Assembly (NCBI RefSeq): GCF_001580995.1
Contig: NZ_LHZU01000142.1
Span: 1 to 64,000 of the forward strand
Source: Acetobacter senegalensis
GTDB taxonomy: Bacteria; Pseudomonadota; Alphaproteobacteria; Acetobacterales; Acetobacteraceae
Length of the DNA stretch: 64,000 nucleotides
Direction of reading: 5' to 3'
The notes under the pieces are model-generated. The model worked only from the letters and a program-made list of their open reading frames with translations. It ran no database searches and was not told where the DNA came from. The first letter of the stretch is position 1; each line of letters begins with the position of its first letter. The position numbers and the translations under genes are program-made. This document shows, in pieces, positions 63,639 to 64,000 of the stretch.

Positions 63639-64000
63639 TCACCCTTTTACGCGCACATAATCTGGCTGACCTGAAACACAGAAGGGGCGCAGGAATCGGG
63701 GCATCCAGCCATGCGCTATCAGCCAAGCATCTATTGAGAATTTCCCTGCTCCAGCAATCGAAAAACTCGCAAAAAATACAATCATGAGCATCGGATATTC
63801 CCATCCCCCGACCGGCGCATTATTCCATGTAAATCCATCCTCAAAATGACGGCCGTACTGATTAGCAATCACATAGTAGAGTGCGGCTCCTCCGCCGGCC
63901 AGCCGGGTAAGAAACCCCATTCCGACGCCAATCGCTATAGCAAGCTCACACAGACCGGCGACAATAACAGCTGTCCCACCGGATGAAAGCCCGAAGCCAA
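63639..64000 (-). CDS. DoxX-family membrane protein (5' part beyond the window)
   Basis: The visible 120 residues start inside the protein; the frame is open to the window edge without a start. They read GLCELAIAIGVGMGFLTRLAG, WEYPMLMIVFFASFSIAGAGKFSIDAWL and a short tail. This is the middle and C-terminal part of a DoxX/SURF4-like protein with four helices and the typical GAGKFSIDAWL motif. It is co-directional with the two GlcG/HbpS-type genes downstream, separated by about 300 bases of AT-rich sequence. Family function is linked to redox or membrane integrity, not defined here. Confidence 0.85.
   Translation of the reverse strand, partial: GFGLSSGGTAVIVAGLCELAIAIGVGMGFLTRLAGGGAALYYVIANQYGRHFEDGFTWNNAPVGGWEYPMLMIVFFASFSIAGAGKFSIDAWLIAHGWMPRFLRPFCVSGQPDYVRVKG

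Noticed and set aside
1-64000. CRISPR arrays, tRNA or rRNA genes, prophage
   Set aside because: No regularly spaced repeats, cloverleaf-like sequence or phage structural genes were seen on reading through the window.

Overview
The window is most consistent with an acetic acid bacterium (Acetobacteraceae, Acetobacter/Gluconobacter-like). This is judged from gene content: several TonB-dependent receptors, periplasmic sugar hydrolases, assimilatory nitrate genes with an alginate-type porin, a Tat-exported GH32 enzyme, and moderate GC. The species cannot be fixed from the sequence alone. No rRNA, tRNA, CRISPR array or intact insertion sequence was recognised. The window looks like accessory chromosome: small self-contained modules, mostly with their own regulator, separated by low-information spacers and a few degraded remnants.

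Layout, left to right. (1) 0.4-11.4 kb: a complete tripartite efflux operon on the minus strand (HlyD adaptor, ABC ATPase, FtsX permease, TolC, second FtsX permease). It diverges from a two-component pair made of an unusual NtrC-like response regulator and a histidine kinase, with a triple CGGACA/TGTCCG operator between them. (2) 11.6-16.8 kb: a LysR regulator diverging from iron alcohol dehydrogenase, MHS-type transporter and MmsA-type CoA-acylating semialdehyde dehydrogenase, probably a pathway for a C3/C4 hydroxy-acid or diol. (3) 16.9-22.1 kb: a degraded transporter, then a pectin-fragment locus (exported PL22 oligogalacturonate lyase, TonB receptor, DUF6250/YesU-like secreted protein). 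(4) 22.2-33.8 kb: an assimilatory nitrate operon (narK-type transporter, alginate-type porin, NirB-NirD fusion, nitrate reductase fused to a CysJ-like flavoprotein, NasT, NasS). It is preceded by a promoter and two RNA hairpins with hexaloops carrying A1 and G4, as expected for NasT/ANTAR antitermination.

(5) 33.9-35.8 kb: RBBP9-type hydrolase, 1-Cys peroxiredoxin, a tiny lipoprotein gene and a good terminator. (6) 36.2-38.6 kb: an AT-rich pair of glycosyltransferases (GT39-like membrane protein and GT2 polyprenyl-phosphate type), probably acquired, followed by about 0.8 kb with no supported gene. (7) 39.4-46.9 kb: GH31 glycosidase translationally coupled to an STN-domain TonB receptor, diverging from an ECF sigma/FecR pair. 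This is a sugar-utilisation locus wired like an iron-citrate signalling system. (8) 47.4-50.8 kb: TetR, FAD monooxygenase and alpha/beta hydrolase. (9) 51.5-55.3 kb: EamA exporter and TetR diverging from an MFS exporter, then a flavin reductase. (10) 55.7-59.5 kb: Fur-box siderophore receptor, SnoaL-like protein and AraC regulator. (11) 59.9-61.6 kb: Tat-exported GH32. (12) 62.3-64 kb: two exported GlcG/HbpS-type proteins and a DoxX protein cut by the window edge.

The least conventional items are the GAFTGA-deleted response regulator with its palindromic operators, the double-fusion nitrate operon with a readable ANTAR leader, and the FecIR-controlled GH31/TonB locus. All functional assignments rest on reading motifs in the translated sequence; no database search was run.
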